A stretch of 64,000 nt of DNA. Origin: Sanderia malayensis. Lineage: Eukaryota; Cnidaria; Scyphozoa; Semaeostomeae; Pelagiidae. Both the position numbers and the translations under genes were made by a program. The DNA lies in the NCBI GenBank assembly GCA_013076295.1, contig RQOL01000660.1:6910896-6974895 (forward strand), read 5' to 3'. The number at the start of each line of letters is the position of its first letter. The stretch's first letter is position 1. Shown in pieces: positions 23,401-37,600 of the stretch. The notes beneath the pieces are model-generated. The model did no database searches, was not told the origin of the DNA, and saw nothing but the letters and a program-made list of their open reading frames with translations.

Positions 23401-25599
23401 ATAACGATAAGCAAATCTTGTTTTGTAAAAGTTGCCCCAAACTTGCTCAGGACTGGAAAGATTATCAAAACATTTATATTTAGATATCTATGATATTAAT
23501 GATGATTAGCATTAATTTATTCACACCTGCTCAAAAATCTAAGCGGTGCGCTTGAATTCCTTGTGCCCCTCTGGATCCGCCACTTCTTCTCTCCCGACAA
23601 CCACATCAAGACCACCTGCCCAAACCAATCCGCCCAGCATTCAATATTTCTATAAATTAAATTGGCTATCTACTATTTGTATTTTCAAGTTTTAGCTCAA
23701 TAATAGTCTAATTCGGAAAGAATGAGGCCATTTTTTTCATCTTTGTTTCGTTGTTAAATCAAGTCAATGATGCCTGGTTCCATAAAGGTGGGAGAGAATG
23801 CATCAACAATAATAAATTCCAAAGCAGATTCAGCAGATTTATTTTTGCAATCAAATCAATTGTTGTATTTCTACGACTTAGAATTTTTCTTAGTAAAATA
23901 CGCAGAAATGATTAAAGTAGAAGAAATATATTTAGTTTCATAAATATGCATGCAAATATAAGAATGTATGTCGTGGGATTGTTTTCTGTCTTTAGAAAAC
24001 TTCCACCGCCAGACGTGGGGTACAGCACTCAGTATGTCGGTAGAGTCTTGGTGCTGCTAAGGTCAGTGACTTCTTTAAGACTTTCAACAGAGATAGACAC
24101 AGGTTTGCCTTCTGTCTTTTGATTGTGGGTTGCCGTACCCACTCTACCAACCACTTAGTTGGTGGGCGGCATCACCTACTGCACTTCTATTTACCTCTCT
24201 ACTTCTCTTCTCCTCTCCTAACTTAGTCGAAATTCGATTTACATTTATTAATGCTATGCTATAAATAATTTAAAGTGTCATCTTCATCTTCTATCGTCAT
24301 GGGCATAACCAATGGCCATGTCCCAGGTTGGTTTTAGGGTACCATTTTGCTTCTCTTCATGGATCCTGGGTATGGCCATCTCTTCATTGGTTTTAACACC
24401 TTTTGCCCATGTCGGTATAATACAGCGAATATTTATCTCTTTAATTTATATAATCTCTTTAAAGCCCTTTACAACACTTATTTTAAAATGCAATAATATG
24501 TCTTCGCATATTTTTATAAAGGGTCTCATAACATGTATATAAGCACAAGTTGTCCAGTTGATCAAACTTTAATGTTGCAATTTTTCAAATTAACAATAAA
24601 CCTAGATTAGAAAAAGTTTTTTTTCAACTTATCAGAGTGCTTCTGATTCCAATTTACCAGAGTGCTTCTGATTTCGAACAGGACCATGGAAGTAATTTTC
24701 TTTGCACTAAAAACTGTTAACAAAAGAGTTACTGTATAATGTTAAAATAAAATAAATTCAAAAGACAATAATGTGTTAAGCTAAATCTGAAAGAAAAATT
24801 AATAAACCGTACATATTGTCCATTGAAATAGACATAACTTCTCGGAAGAATAGGAATACTAAATTCATTTTTCGAATATTTTTTCCCTAATTCAAAGTAC
24901 GATATTGACGATTTATGTATATTTTCCCTTGTTACCCTTGCTTCCTTTGCCTCCTTTACCATTTGAGATTCTTCAAATGGTAAAGGAAGCAACAAATGCT
25001 ACTGAAAGGTGCTTTTTCCTGATATATTGATAAGGTGCGATGCCATCGTTGCAGGTACGTACCTCTTTCGGCCATTTGGGAAATCTAATCAAGCTTTCGT
25101 TGATATACATGATCAGGAAAGCCACTGGTGTGGTTGCTCTTGCCTTCAAATTTTCAAAAACCAGTGGGACATGGGAGCTAGCTGGAAAGGAAGGGGCTAT
25201 TATGTCTCTAATGTAATTATAAATTTCCGATAAATTTGCCTTCTTTTGTAACTCGAGCAAGACCAAAAGTTTTGAATTTTCAGCCAATTTGCCTGCGTTC
25301 CAGAAAAACGCAAGACCTCCACGCAGGAGCCTCGTTGCCAAGGGACATTTACTCAGCTGACATGTTGCCATTAAACCAATTCATCAGTTCTCTCCACAAA
25401 AGATCATAATCTTTGGCTTTCCGACTCGAAAGTAAGACAATTACAAATGGTGTCTCTCTGAGATTTCCGTTCTCCCCTTTAAAAAATGCATAGATGGAAA
25501 AAAGCTGTTTGTGACCTTCTTAATGTGCTAATGCAACGAATTTTTACATGGTGTTTTTATTTAAAAAATCTATAGATGTCAATGCATTGATTAACGTGG
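20430..25599. other. First intron of receptor 2, left part
   Basis: A 7.3 kb intron, against 345 bases in paralogue 1. This part is AT-rich without a supported gene. A sequence near 23569-23586 (CCCCTCTGGATCCGCCACT) resembles an inverted hAT end, possibly paired with GGCGCGGATTTAGAC near 22634, but no target duplication was found. Confidence 0.35.
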
Positions 25600-27125
25600 C
25601 GCAAATAAAATTTGCAAATTATGTATAATTTTTTCTCTATTAACCTTGAAAATAGGCAATTTTGCCTACTTTGAAGGTTAATAGTAATAGAAGGTTAATA
25701 CTTTGTGTCTGCAACGTCAAGCAGGCTTTCTTCTATTGACATTCGACATGGCGAGCTGTGAGCGAGCTCACACTTGACGGGAATCTCGGGAGCAAATAAA
25801 TCATGGAGCTATTTACATGTCGTAGAGATACATAACGGAGACAATTGCACGATTACTCAGTGTTGCGAAAAGTATCGTTTCATAATGCTGCTGATAGTAT
25901 TTCAAAACCAATCAAAGAGAACAAGGTATTCAGGAGTTCAGGAGACAGACATCATTTGCACCCACGCAGTGGCGTCGCCACGGGGTGGACTGGGGTGGAC
26001 ATGTCCACCCCAGTTTTCTCAGAGGTCGACTTTCTAATTTCTCGAAATCCGTTGAAAAAACTTTGAGGGGTGATGTTCATTTACTCAGAACATCTGGGTG
26101 TGCAGCTTGCCTCTTTGATGCCCACTGTTACGAAGAATGCTGCTTGACAAAACTGCTTTTCCAAAATTTTCTAAATGGTTCAAAAATGCTAAAAAAGGCG
26201 TTTCCCACGTTTTACGAGAGTCTGAAAGGGCCCCTCGTTTTCGTCCACCCCACTTTTTTCGGGCTGGCGACGCCCCTGCACCCACGGACCATGATAGTAG
26301 GATTTTGTTCATTATAGCGCTCATTTTTGCTTTCAAGTATAGAGAGATATTGGGAAAGATTTTAAAGATGAGATTAAAGCTAAAATCAACCCCTATTCCT
26401 GCAATAGAGGCAGTAAACAAGCTTGTAACCCAAAGTGTGACTCTCAGCTTATTTACTCGGGCCTAAGCACTTTTAGTAACTATGCTAATGATAAAGTTAC
26501 TAAGCCGAATTGATTGCTACGAATTCCAATTATATCTTGTCCGACTAGAAGTACGATATATATAAAACAAACAATTTTCCTGACTTTACTCTTGATTTGA
26601 TTATTCTTGAACACGAGAAAATAAACTAACTAATGATCATTCTATTTACAGGGTATTTATAATAAATTTAAAGGTCATCATGACTAAGCAAATATGTTTA
26701 GATATTTCGAAAACAAAAGATTAAAACATGATTACGAAGTAAAAAATAAAATGATGCAATTGATTATGTAATGAACTAAAATTAGATTTGATATAATGAT
26801 ACAAAAATAAGCACGCTACACACTCTTCGCCAGAAGCGGTTAGGCCAGAGCCGAGGGAAACAAATTGCAAAAGATTTGAGCTTTTGGGGGTGATATCGAA
26901 GGAATTTTAATTTCTGAAGTTTCTAAAATAATTCAATGTCTGTAATTTTAAGTTAAAGTTAGTTATTACACAAAATAAGACCTGGGATAAGCCAAATCAG
27001 GGCTACATGTCGTTCCACAACGACTCGAAGCAAGAATGGCGACGCGGGATGACGTGACATGTTTTCGGAGGTACCCATTTTTAAACTTACATTGTGTCTC
27101 TAACTTTAAACAAAATGACACAAAA
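25600..27125. repeat. Unclassified dispersed repeat B, copy 2, interrupted by a hAT element
   Basis: Matches blocks of 12061-12625 in the same order, including GGCGACGCGGGATGAC followed by GGTACCCATTTT near 27040-27085. A hAT MITE (25967-26278) is inserted after TTTGCACCCACG, and other sequence has been added between 26460 and 26990. In this gene the repeat lies in intron 1; in the other receptor it is in intron 2 and in opposite orientation to the gene, so the two insertions are independent. Confidence 0.45.
25967..26278. mobile_element. Non-autonomous hAT element with perfect 8-bp TSD
   Basis: Begins CAGTGGCGTCGCCAC and ends with the inverse GGCGACGCCCCTG. It is flanked by identical direct repeats CACCCACG (25959-25966, 26279-26286). 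It is 312 bp and lies in the first intron of receptor 2. The 8-bp duplication and CAGTGGCG ends identify the hAT superfamily. Confidence 0.87.
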
Positions 27126-28339
27126 TGTTTTCAGTACGACGGCTAAAAGATTCGCCCTTATGGTGGTTTAACCGGAGCTCGAATATTCCTACCCTGAATG
27201 GAGCTATTAAAACAAAACCAGACGACGTATGAAAAAATCCATTGACTTCCATTGGGACAAATATTTTGGGTCATCACTGTGACGTCACAGCTTGCAATAT
27301 TTTTCGCAAAAGGTGGCCTGATTCAAGGCGAAATTGAAGTACCCTATACTTGTCAGATGCACGTCAAAATTGCATCAAACTGATCAGTACATCTTTGGCT
27401 TTCATTTGCAATAAAAAAAATCCATATATCAGATTTCGTTGCATTAGCACTTTAATTGATTTCAATGTTCCATTCATCAGTTTTCGCTCTGGGGGGTACA
27501 CAAATCAATGCATAAACAAAAATGTGCCAGAGGTTTGCTCGCAAAGTATAAAACAATTCAACTTTTGTCATTTGTGCATATAATCTTTAAAAGTTCCGTC
27601 ATACCGTGACATATTGTTTTGAGCATTTTGGCACCAGGGCATCAAAGGTTGCGAATTTTCACCGAACAATGGATTTGAAAAATTTTGTTTTCACTTAGTT
27701 ATTTGTATTTTTGCTATCTTTTTTCCAGGCTAAGCATCGTTGTCTGATAGAGGAAATGATGTCCTATCTGAATTCCCGATTCATGCTGCGCAGGGCACTT
27801 ACAGTCATTTTAGACCAAAGCCAATACAGTGAAGTATCAGTTGCAACAATTACAGAAAAGTGTGCAGAAGCAAAGAGAATAATTAATTCAGTCGGAATTA
27901 TTTCCAATGAAACAAGCAATGAAGAAATGGAACGGTTATTGAAAGGCAATTTAATCTTTGTTGACTGTGAAGGGCATTTGGCAGCAAAACTTCTTAAAGT
28001 AGCGAAAAAAGTTGGATACACAGGCTACGCGGGAGGTGTCAGCTGGTTGTTCTCTGAAAGAACTACGAAAAGTTTGCCGTTATCATGCTCGCTGCCAGAG
28101 GGGGACTATGTTGGTCTTATGGCAGAATTGGGACGAGTGACAGTACAAGGTATAATTGAAAATGTGATGAAATGTTCTGAATTTCATTGGAATAGTTGCC
28201 TAGACATGGAGTCTCATTGCTCAATGCTCAAGTAAGTCGCTTACAAAAAATATTGGTGATTGGTAGGGAGAAGTTGTTACTTTTATTTCACATTGGAATT
28301 TGTGACTTTACCTTGCTAAATTTTATCGAGCTCTGTATG

Positions 28340-31300
28340 CAGGGCCGTCGCTAGAAATGTGGGGGGGTGGTAGAACTAGTAATTTGCCGGAAAATTAGGC
28401 GTGGCAGTGAACATCAGTGTGGCTTTCAAATGGTTTAGGAAATCATCAAGTTGTTGAGAAAAGGCTCATTACTATTTATAAAGGTTTTTAATGTCTGTGG
28501 ATGATTATAAACAGGTCACCAAACAAGTTTGTTAACAGAATAAAAGTTTGCAACGAAACGAAAACAATAAACTGAAGAAACATATGCAAATAAAAACATC
28601 AAAGAATTAAGAGCAGCTAAATGGTGTAGCACAAGAAATTTAATAATTAAAATCAGTTATTGATTTAACTGCTCTTAGTTCTTCGATGTTTTAGTTTTTC
28701 CCAACAAGCTGCAACTGCATCTACATTGATTGTATCCTTTAAATCCTTTTCACATGACAGCAACATTAAAAAATCTAACTGGTCATCTGTCATTGTTGTG
28801 CGCAAATGTGTTTTCACTGGGTTCAATCGGCTAAACGTACGTTCATCTTTGGCAACAGTGACTGGTGATGTCATTAACAACAAGTAGCATCTGTTTAAAA
28901 TGGGAAAAATTCTCCTTCTTTCTTTTTGTTCTATGTTTTATAAAGTTACCAAACTCATGCAGCATCGTGTAATGGTCAATTGGGAAATTTTTGGGAAACA
29001 TTTTGATGAGATCGTTGACTTCCTCGAATGAAGGCTCTTTTAATGGGGCTGTAAAATTGACAAAGGCTTTACTGCCAGTAGACATTCCAATAAATTGTTA
29101 TTAAATTGTTGAATTTTTACATCAAGAACTTCATTGAATTTTTTTTGGAAAAACTGGAAAATGGTTGTTGCAATTTGTGAATCAGGATGATCATCGATTC
29201 TCATTGGCTCTCTTCTGACAAGGTGCTTTCCCTGAAACTCTGCGATTGAGTCCCCTCCCAGGATTTCAGTGAAGGTGATCCCTACTTTGCTCTGAAGCTC
29301 CATTGCATTGTCATCCGCTCAAATTTCCTTTAGGTTGTTTACAGTTCTTTCGAAAATTGACATTGCATCCATTACATTCAATTCCTCTGACTGCAGGGCC
29401 TCCGTCATCTGTTTTCTTCTCTAGACGATGGTTTCTTGAACATAATTGATTCAACAAAATCGATAGGCTCCATTCTCAAACTCAAGTTTCTTGCTTGCCT
29501 TCTTGATTTATCATCAAATTCTTTGGAATTCATTTCTGCATACTTGCAGGTAAATTATAATCTTTATATACTTGGTTAATGCTCTTGAAAATAATCCCCA
29601 TATTGGAACAAATTTAATAATGGTCATAGAGCATTTACATGATCTGCCATGTCTGATATCAAGCGAATGCAAATACATCTGACCATAAAACAGGTTAGAA
29701 GTAATGAAACTATTATGAGCTTTTGTTAGGCCAATCTAAATTACAGATTGCAAAGAATATATTACCTTTTTGTAGTGCTTGTAAAGAAAACGTAAAGTTC
29801 TTCCATCATATTAAACACATCCTTAACAACGGGGCTGGCGCTACAACTATGTTCCAAAACAGTGTTACTCCTATGGGCTTGATATGGAATATAAGGCACT
29901 ATCTGGTTTAGCTTTTCTTGTAAGTTTTTTTGAGCACCATTATATCTACCAGACTTTGGTGCATCATTTTGGTTAATAAAAGCATCTCGAAAATCGATTT
30001 CTCCTCTGGTTGACGCTTTCTGGATTTCAAGTACTTGTAATTATTTTGAGTAAAATGCAAAACGGTATTTCTTACAGGATCCAAAGAAAAGTGATTTTAT
30101 AGAATTTCTATATTTATTAGAGTGAAGCACAATCATCCCATCCCTTAATTTATTCAATGAACTTGCTATTTATTGGTATTTATACATTCATTCCTTCTGA
30201 TATAAATAAAATTCATTTCACCTTTCTTGCTCCTGCTGTGCAATAGCTACAACATCCTTTAAATTCTCAATCCTACGATCTTCACCAGAATCCGTATTTG
30301 AATTTAGCTTTTCCGCGTCCAATTTAATACTGTCGACACTGTCCTGGACATTGGAGGTCACTGCATCTTCAGCTTCTTTCACTGTTCTCCATCTTCACCT
30401 TCAAAGTCATCATCTATAGCGTCATTGTGGATTTGTTCAAAAATTTCTTGCTGTTGTGGTGTTTTACTTTCTGCTGAAGTTACCTGATTAACACAATATT
30501 TTCTGAACTTTTTTCTTCCCAATTTTATTCCCACAATAAATATGTTTCTTTTCCATACGGCTTGAATATGATGCAAGAAAAACAGAATAATCAAACAAAT
30601 AAAGAGATCTGTACCTGACGTTTGGATTCACTTGCACTTGCAATTTTGATTTATTATTTTGAGCAGTGTTCACGATTGCAAATTCATTCTTTAAAGCACA
30701 AAAAGTTTTGTATGGAATACTTTTATTCTTTGTCAGCAAATGCTTGTGATACTTTTTGTTGTGGGAAGCTTGATAATAATCATCAAATTTTTGGTTACAA
30801 CCACGTACAAGACAGTTTAGCTTAGTTCTTTTTTGTTTTCTAGCGTTTCCAAAAGATTTTTCACTCATGCTCAGTGCTTCCACTTTTGAAAATAGAATTT
30901 ACTGTGACATTTATGTAATTGGTACCAAAGGAATGTGTTTTGGTTAATTTTCGATAAAGAAAATTGGAAAATGGTTACCTTTGCCATTACTACTTACCAT
31001 TAAGGAGCTTTTAGAGCTAGAATGTGGCCCAAAAGTGCGAAACATTTACAACTGGGCTTTGCGCCAGCTTTTATATAAAAAAAATTACGTTATCTTTAGT
31101 CACCTATATCGAAGGCAAAATTAATTCGGCGTTCTGTTTGCAACATGGAAATGACACCACCTGACACCTAATTTCATCCAACAATGTCAATTAATTCTTA
31201 TGAGATATTGCTTTGACTGAAAGGAAAATATGGGTGTAAATGATTTTGAAGCTAATCGCAACAGCAAATTATTGATATTTCACTTGTCATATACCAAATT

Positions 31301-31490
31301 GCAAATTATGCGGGAAGAATTACAATTTATTTCAAGTTGTTTGAAACTTATCCTTTCTTTCAATATCAAAAATACAGAATAAAAAATATTTGTAACGAGT
31401 TTGCGACCAAGCTTCAATTTTCGACAATTTGTCTACAAAATTTAGGTCTGTGGGTGTCACACCCCCATACCCCCCGCAGCGATGGCTCTG
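28340..31490 (-). mobile_element. Decayed hAT transposon in receptor 2 intron 2
   Basis: Ends CAGGGCCGTCGCT and its inverse AGCGATGGCTCTG (two mismatches) are flanked by near-identical 8-bp repeats TCTGTATG (28332-28339) and TTTGTATG (31491-31498). The interior holds broken minus-strand coding pieces. The piece at 28665-28883 has the hAT C-terminal dimerisation signature (FSRLNPVKTHLRTTM). Pieces follow at 28843-29085 and 29040-29303 in shifted frames. A Cys/His-containing piece at 30488-30883 (CLVRGC then HNKKYH) may be a zinc finger. The many frame changes mean it cannot encode a working transposase. It is confined to the intron, 43 bases from exon 3. Confidence 0.75.
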
Positions 31491-31690
31491 TTTGTATGAG
31501 AGAGACTGCAAATCAGACTTCTTTTCTTTTCAGCATAAGAAAAGTCACTTTCATGCACTTGTGGACTCGTCTTGAAGATGATGTGGGTAAATCATGGTTA
31601 CCAACGAGTCATCAAGGTATCATGCGTTACCATAACAAAAAAAACCCGTTTCTACCAAGATTGAGATTAGCTGTAGCAAACACTTTCCAG

Positions 31691-34600
31691 TAGACCAGGC
31701 GAGGAAGGGGGTCTATCGTCACCCGACGAGGGAATTTACGAGACCAACTTCATTTGGTCAATTTCAATACGCTGATTCCGAAAATCGATGTTATACGGGC
31801 GAAATCGGTACCATCGAGCCTCTATTTCATGTTTCAACCTCGTTTTCGATGGAAAATTAATATTCAAGAAAAATAGGCGAGTTCATGGATTCCAATCAAC
31901 TTTTGGCTGCTGATTTCGAAAATTGAGGTTATAAAGTAAAATTCTGCATCCTTGTGCCTCGTTTCGATAATGAAACCTCGTATTCATGTGAAAACCTTGT
32001 TTTCGCCTGAAATTTATAAGTCAGCAATTCTTATCGTCTTCCGGTCGCTGATGTTGAAAATTGATGCCATACATCAAAATTCGGCACCACTGAACCTCTA
32101 CTTTGTGTTAAAGCCTCGTTCTCATGTTTCAAGTTTGTATTTTTAAGAAAGTCAATTTTAAAAAAGTTTACAAATCAATCTATTTTTGTAAATTTCTGGA
32201 TTAACAGCTGAAGCCATTAACACCTCACTACGCTGGCTGTTTAAAATTTCTAAATGATAGAAATAGACACAACAATAGTCTATCAAATTTTTAGCAGCCC
32301 ACACACGCACTCTGCACTGCACTGCTTCCATTCTAAGTTTGATAAGTTGGAAGATGGATGAAAGTGCATGCGTTATTCACTATAAGAATATCACATTTTC
32401 TGACAAACTTACTCCTGTTAGTCAAAAATCGTTTGCTTCACTTTATGAATGCAAAGCGATTCGACAAAAACTTGGTGGAGATAATCGCCACGATGATCAG
32501 TGTAAGAAGTTACCAGATAGTTGGGATGAAGGGCTAAAGATATATTACCACCGAGAATGCTATCAAAAATTTGTATACGCAAGGACACTGCTCAAGCGAA
32601 AAGCGAGTGAAGATGTTAAAGCTGAAAATGTCAGAGTCAAGTCCCTTAGAAGGCGTGACGATAATAGGGGTGTAGGAGAAGAAGAACACGTAGCCAATCC
32701 GAGAGGCCTTTTTCCGCAAATTTGCATGATCTGTAAGAAGGAGGGAAGAATTCAGGTAAACAGGAAGCGAGATGGACTCTCTAAAATCCTTACAAAATCT
32801 GCTGAACACACTTTGAAAGAAGCTGCATTACTAAGAAATGACCAAGAAATGCTCACTGCTATTACAGACATCGATTTGATTGCTAAGGAATTTCAAAAAC
32901 ATAGCAGCTGCTATAAAGATTACACACGTGTTGTTTCCAAAATAGACACAGCTTCAGACAGTTGTAATAAAGAAGGTACCGCTGGTAATTTTGGCGCTGT
33001 ATGCAGTTTGGTGGAAGAAAATGTATTGGAAGATTTACAGTGCGTTTCAATCGACACGTTACTAACGAGTTACGGTCTTGGAGTTGGAGATCGGCAAAGG
33101 AGGTTATCGTTAAAGGAAAGGCTGAAAGGCAAATACCACGATAAATTAGTGTTTGTTTCTCCCGAATACCATTCTCCACAAGTTGTTTTTAGTAAAGAGT
33201 GCATGGAAACACAATCGATGACAAAAACATTGGAGTTTAGTGACGAATATGTTGTTAAAAAGGCTGCTGTTAAGATACGCCATGCTATACTTGAAATCAT
33301 CAAGGATGCAGCCCCTCTGCCCTGGCCTCCTACCGTTGATAGTCTACAGTCAGAAGAAAGGCGGCCACCATCATTGCTGAAATTTTTTTTCAAAACGCTT
33401 TTCTCCAGTGACAGTCATCATCCGATTGGAGAACGCATTGAACGTATAGTGATGTCACTCAGTGATGACATTGTATATGCAGTCTCGAGAGGAGAATTTT
33501 TAACTCTGAAGCAAACAGCTCTTGGTCTCGGCCTCCATAGTCTTACAGGACAGAAACTACCGATAACAATGTTATCAAGACTTGGACACTGTATAACCTA
33601 CGATAAAGTCAGCGAGATAGAAACGGCACAAGCCGAGCTTGCACAACATTTCCAGTCAATGTCGCTCAATTTGCCTTTGCATCCCGCAGACGAAGGCAGC
33701 AAGGTAAAATTTAGTTCTTAATTATTTCTTTATCCTTTTTCATCATTTGTGCTAGTTTGCAGCTATATCAACTTTAAAAGACACATAACAAGTGCTCTCA
33801 CGTGCGCTCACGTATGTGGGATATACTCTAACTAGCGACTCTGAAGTCCATGAGTCCATGAAAATGCTTGAATATTGTGGCTGCAGAATCGCTCGTGGCT
33901 TCTTAACTATTCATTAAGATACTCACCCAATACATACATATACACAAGTTATAAACTAATTGCCCTCAAAGATAAGTTTTTGTTGTTTTAATTATTGGCG
34001 TATTGTGGGTGCCTAAAGCCACGTGCTCCTCGGTCAGTGACCCTTCTAACCAACTCATCCTCATCGCTATTGATTATTATATTTTTTTATTTAATATATT
34101 TAAGTTTCCAATATGATAGTTATTGAATCTAAAGCAAATTTCGTTTTTTTCGTAGGTTTCTACCATATTTTGGTGGGATAATTTTGATAGAAATATTGAG
34201 ACGAGCTCGGGAAGTGGATCGATCCATAACACACCAGGAATTGTTTTTCAAGAAGCATCTGAGGCTTGCATTAAACGAAGTAATGAAGTTAGTATTCCCA
34301 TGTCCAAACGACGTTCACTTCCAGCGATGCCGGCAGAAGAAGTTTCGAATTTCAGAATTAATCCAAAAACAGAGCCACCGAAATTGGCAAGTAACGAAAC
34401 CAGTTCATCTGGCGATATTTCTGAAGGCATTGCTCCAAAGCTCTTGACCACATGGAAGCTTGCAAGATATCTGAATTCGGAAGATCAAAATACTCCACGC
34501 TTCGTCGGATGGGTTATCAATCACTTCAAAAAGAATGAAAGTCAGCCAACAACAATGACATACATGCCGCCGATTGAGACGCCGATCACTGACTATGCTA

Positions 34601-37600
34601 CATTTGTGAAGATGTTCGAAATTTCTCGAGAGCTGTCCAAACAATCGAATATGCTCTATACGCACATAACGCTCGATGTTGGTGCGGCAATTAAGGCCTA
34701 CCATGTAGTGTGGAACAATCCTACTGCTTGGTCCGACATATTAATACACCTGGGCGACTTCCATGCCATGATGGCGTTTTTCGGTGTCATCGGAAAGTTT
34801 GTTGAAGGAAGCGGTTTTGAAGAAATTGCATTTCAAACAGGTATATGCAGCTCTGGAGGTATATCTAAAGTATTGTCTGGAAAGCATTACAACCGCTGTT
34901 GGAAGATTCACGAAGCTTTTGCCGAAGCAATCGAAAGAATGTTCATTGAGAAATACATCACTGATATTCCGAATGTGATCCGAGAGTTTTCTCAAGATCC
35001 ACCTGGCAGCACAGATGTCATTGATTTGATGGATCACCCAGAGGTTCAAGCATTCACGAAGAAGTACACTGATCTCAAAGCAGACAGTTTAAACGGCAAA
35101 TTTGGTAAAACTGCACAATTTTGGATGAAATACGTAGCACTCGTTGATAGGCAACAGAAGCTTCACTATGCTGTGAATACGAACGACTTCCAGCTTCGAC
35201 TTCAGATGTGGAAAGAGTCAATCCCGATGTGTTTTTCGACAAACAGAATACACTATGCACGGTATGGTACGTTCTATGTGAAATCGTTAGAGTCCCTAGA
35301 AAGCACACACCCAGGTGGAGAGGACGAGATGCATGCAATCGTATCAGTTCGACGCAACACTCAGGCGATCGGCCAAGCGATTGACATGGCAGGCGAACAA
35401 TCCTATATGAAGTCAGCAAAAACTACAGGTGAGCATTGAGGCGTTAATTAGAAAGAGGGCCGGTTCTAGAAGCATAATTACGAGGGCATAGCCTAGCCTT
35501 TGCGTCTAAATACAAAAAGTGCTAGAGCCCTATCGGGGCAAGAGGACCCGGAACCAATAGAAATTTGTTTTATTATTTCTTTAACTTGAGCGAATTCTTC
35601 AGCAAAATAACCAACGACCACCAGAAAGGTATTCGACGAAATCATCAAAAAGTTTTCAATTTACTCTAATCAATCAAAGAAAGACCGACATTGCTTTCGG
35701 ATTTAGTAAGAGCGAACAAATTACTTGAGTCGTTGTTTATCTAAAGAGAACATTTCTTAAGTGAAAATCTTGGATTACCTGAAGAATTCGTGGAGGAATT
35801 CGCTCAAGTGGAAACTGCCGTTTTGATACTAACCCAATTTAAAGCGTTATTTGAATTTCAGGCGGTGTGACCAAGTTTGCAGCAAAGCCACAAACCATCA
35901 CAAAATGGGTGCTTAGCAGACCGTTTCAGTCAACATTCGTCGAAGCCCTTCGGGAGATTTCAGGAACTGATAGCAATATATCCAACCCGCGAAAGTGCTT
36001 ACGCCCAAGCGAAATATTAAAGACGAACAAAGTCGTGCAAAAGATTCAGGATGCGCTCACCAATCAATTCATCAACCCATTCGACGAACAACTAGACAAC
36101 GGGAAACTGTATAACATCGTCTCTGGTTGTCCTACCAATGATGAAATTAGTGAAAGCCTGTTAAGCCTTGAGAAGCAAGGGGAAGAGATGATGACCGAAT
36201 TCGTTACACGCTTCACAGAGAGTACGCAAAGAGAAAATGGAGAAAAGGATAAATTTTTCAGTCCCATTAAGAAGAACAAAATAAAAACATTTCAAGATGG
36301 AGCCGTAAAAAAGACCGTAAAAAGGGGTAACAAGATCAAAGAAGTGGCTTTTCAGAGAGACGTTTTGGGATTGCTCGTTGCTAACTCTAACAAGAAAAAC
36401 GCTGGTAATTTATTTTCTAAACTTGCATATTTTATCTTTTCACGTTATCTATCAAATTTTTTAAATTCAAACAACACCTCTGCGTTTTTGACCATCAAAT
36501 GTGGAAAAGATAGCAATAAATCCCTTAAACCTTGATAAATTTTATAACTGTAGGTATTGACTTGGATGCTGTCCTCTGTTATCCGCTCGCTCCTGTGTCC
36601 ATTCCGCTCAGCACTCCCGATGGCTCGATACGTAAAACAGTTAAAAGTAAACTCTATAGCGCAGCAATGTCTGATCTTGAAGAACTGACGTATGATGACT
36701 TCTCTGATGTAGCCGACAAGAAATATTATTTTTTGGACCTTGCCGCTGCAATTAGAACAATCGTTGGAAATGCCGGTACAATCAGGGATCTTGCAGCAAA
36801 AGTAATGGCCACTATTCCACAGCAATATGTCAACGTCTACGTCGCATGTGATACCTATCTTGAGAACAGCATTAAAAGTAGAGAGCGTGCAGCAAGAGGA
36901 GCCGGCGAGAGATACGTTCTGCGAACTCCTGATATGAAAGTACCAGCTGACTTTGTTACGTTTTTGAAGAATGGGGATAACAAGAAAATGCTTTTTAACC
37001 TGATTCAACAGTCGATCGAAGACGACCGACATAATTTGAATGACCGCGTCATATATTTTTCAAATGCAACGCAATGTTCCAAAATAAGCAAAGATGACGC
37101 AAGACCATTTCCAGAGCTGCATAGCAATCACGAAGAAGCCGATACTAAACTGCTAGCACTTGTAAAGGCTGCACCTATTTTACCTGGAGAAACCGCGGTA
37201 GTACGATCCCCTTCAGCGGACATCGATATAATTACACTGTTTCTTGCGCACGATTTCATGGGCGCTAAAGTTTTGTTGGACAGTGGTGTTGGGAAGAACC
37301 GAAAACTAATTGATGTGACATCATCAACACTTTCTCCAATTAAAAGACGAGCGGTTGTTGGACTGCATGCATTCTCCGGCAACGATTACGTGTCTGCTTT
37401 TTTTCGAAAAGGAAAGAAGTCATTTTGGAAGGCGATGTTAAAGCGACAAGAATTTATCAATGCCTTCGCAAGGCTTGGAACAGACGTCAACCCCAATGCA
37501 GATGATATCGAGCTCCTTGAGAAGTTCACATGTTTTCTTTATGGTTTTCCATCTGTCACGAAAGTCAACGAAGCCCGCTCAAAGTGTTTTTGGAAAGTAT

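Noticed and set aside
22634..23586. Possible hAT element with GGATCCGCCACT end
   Set aside because: The right end looks like hAT, but the left partner is weak and no 8-bp duplication was found.
24020..24200. SINE-like segment with a tRNA-promoter-like start
   Set aside because: A/B boxes are not convincing and no second copy or tail was seen.
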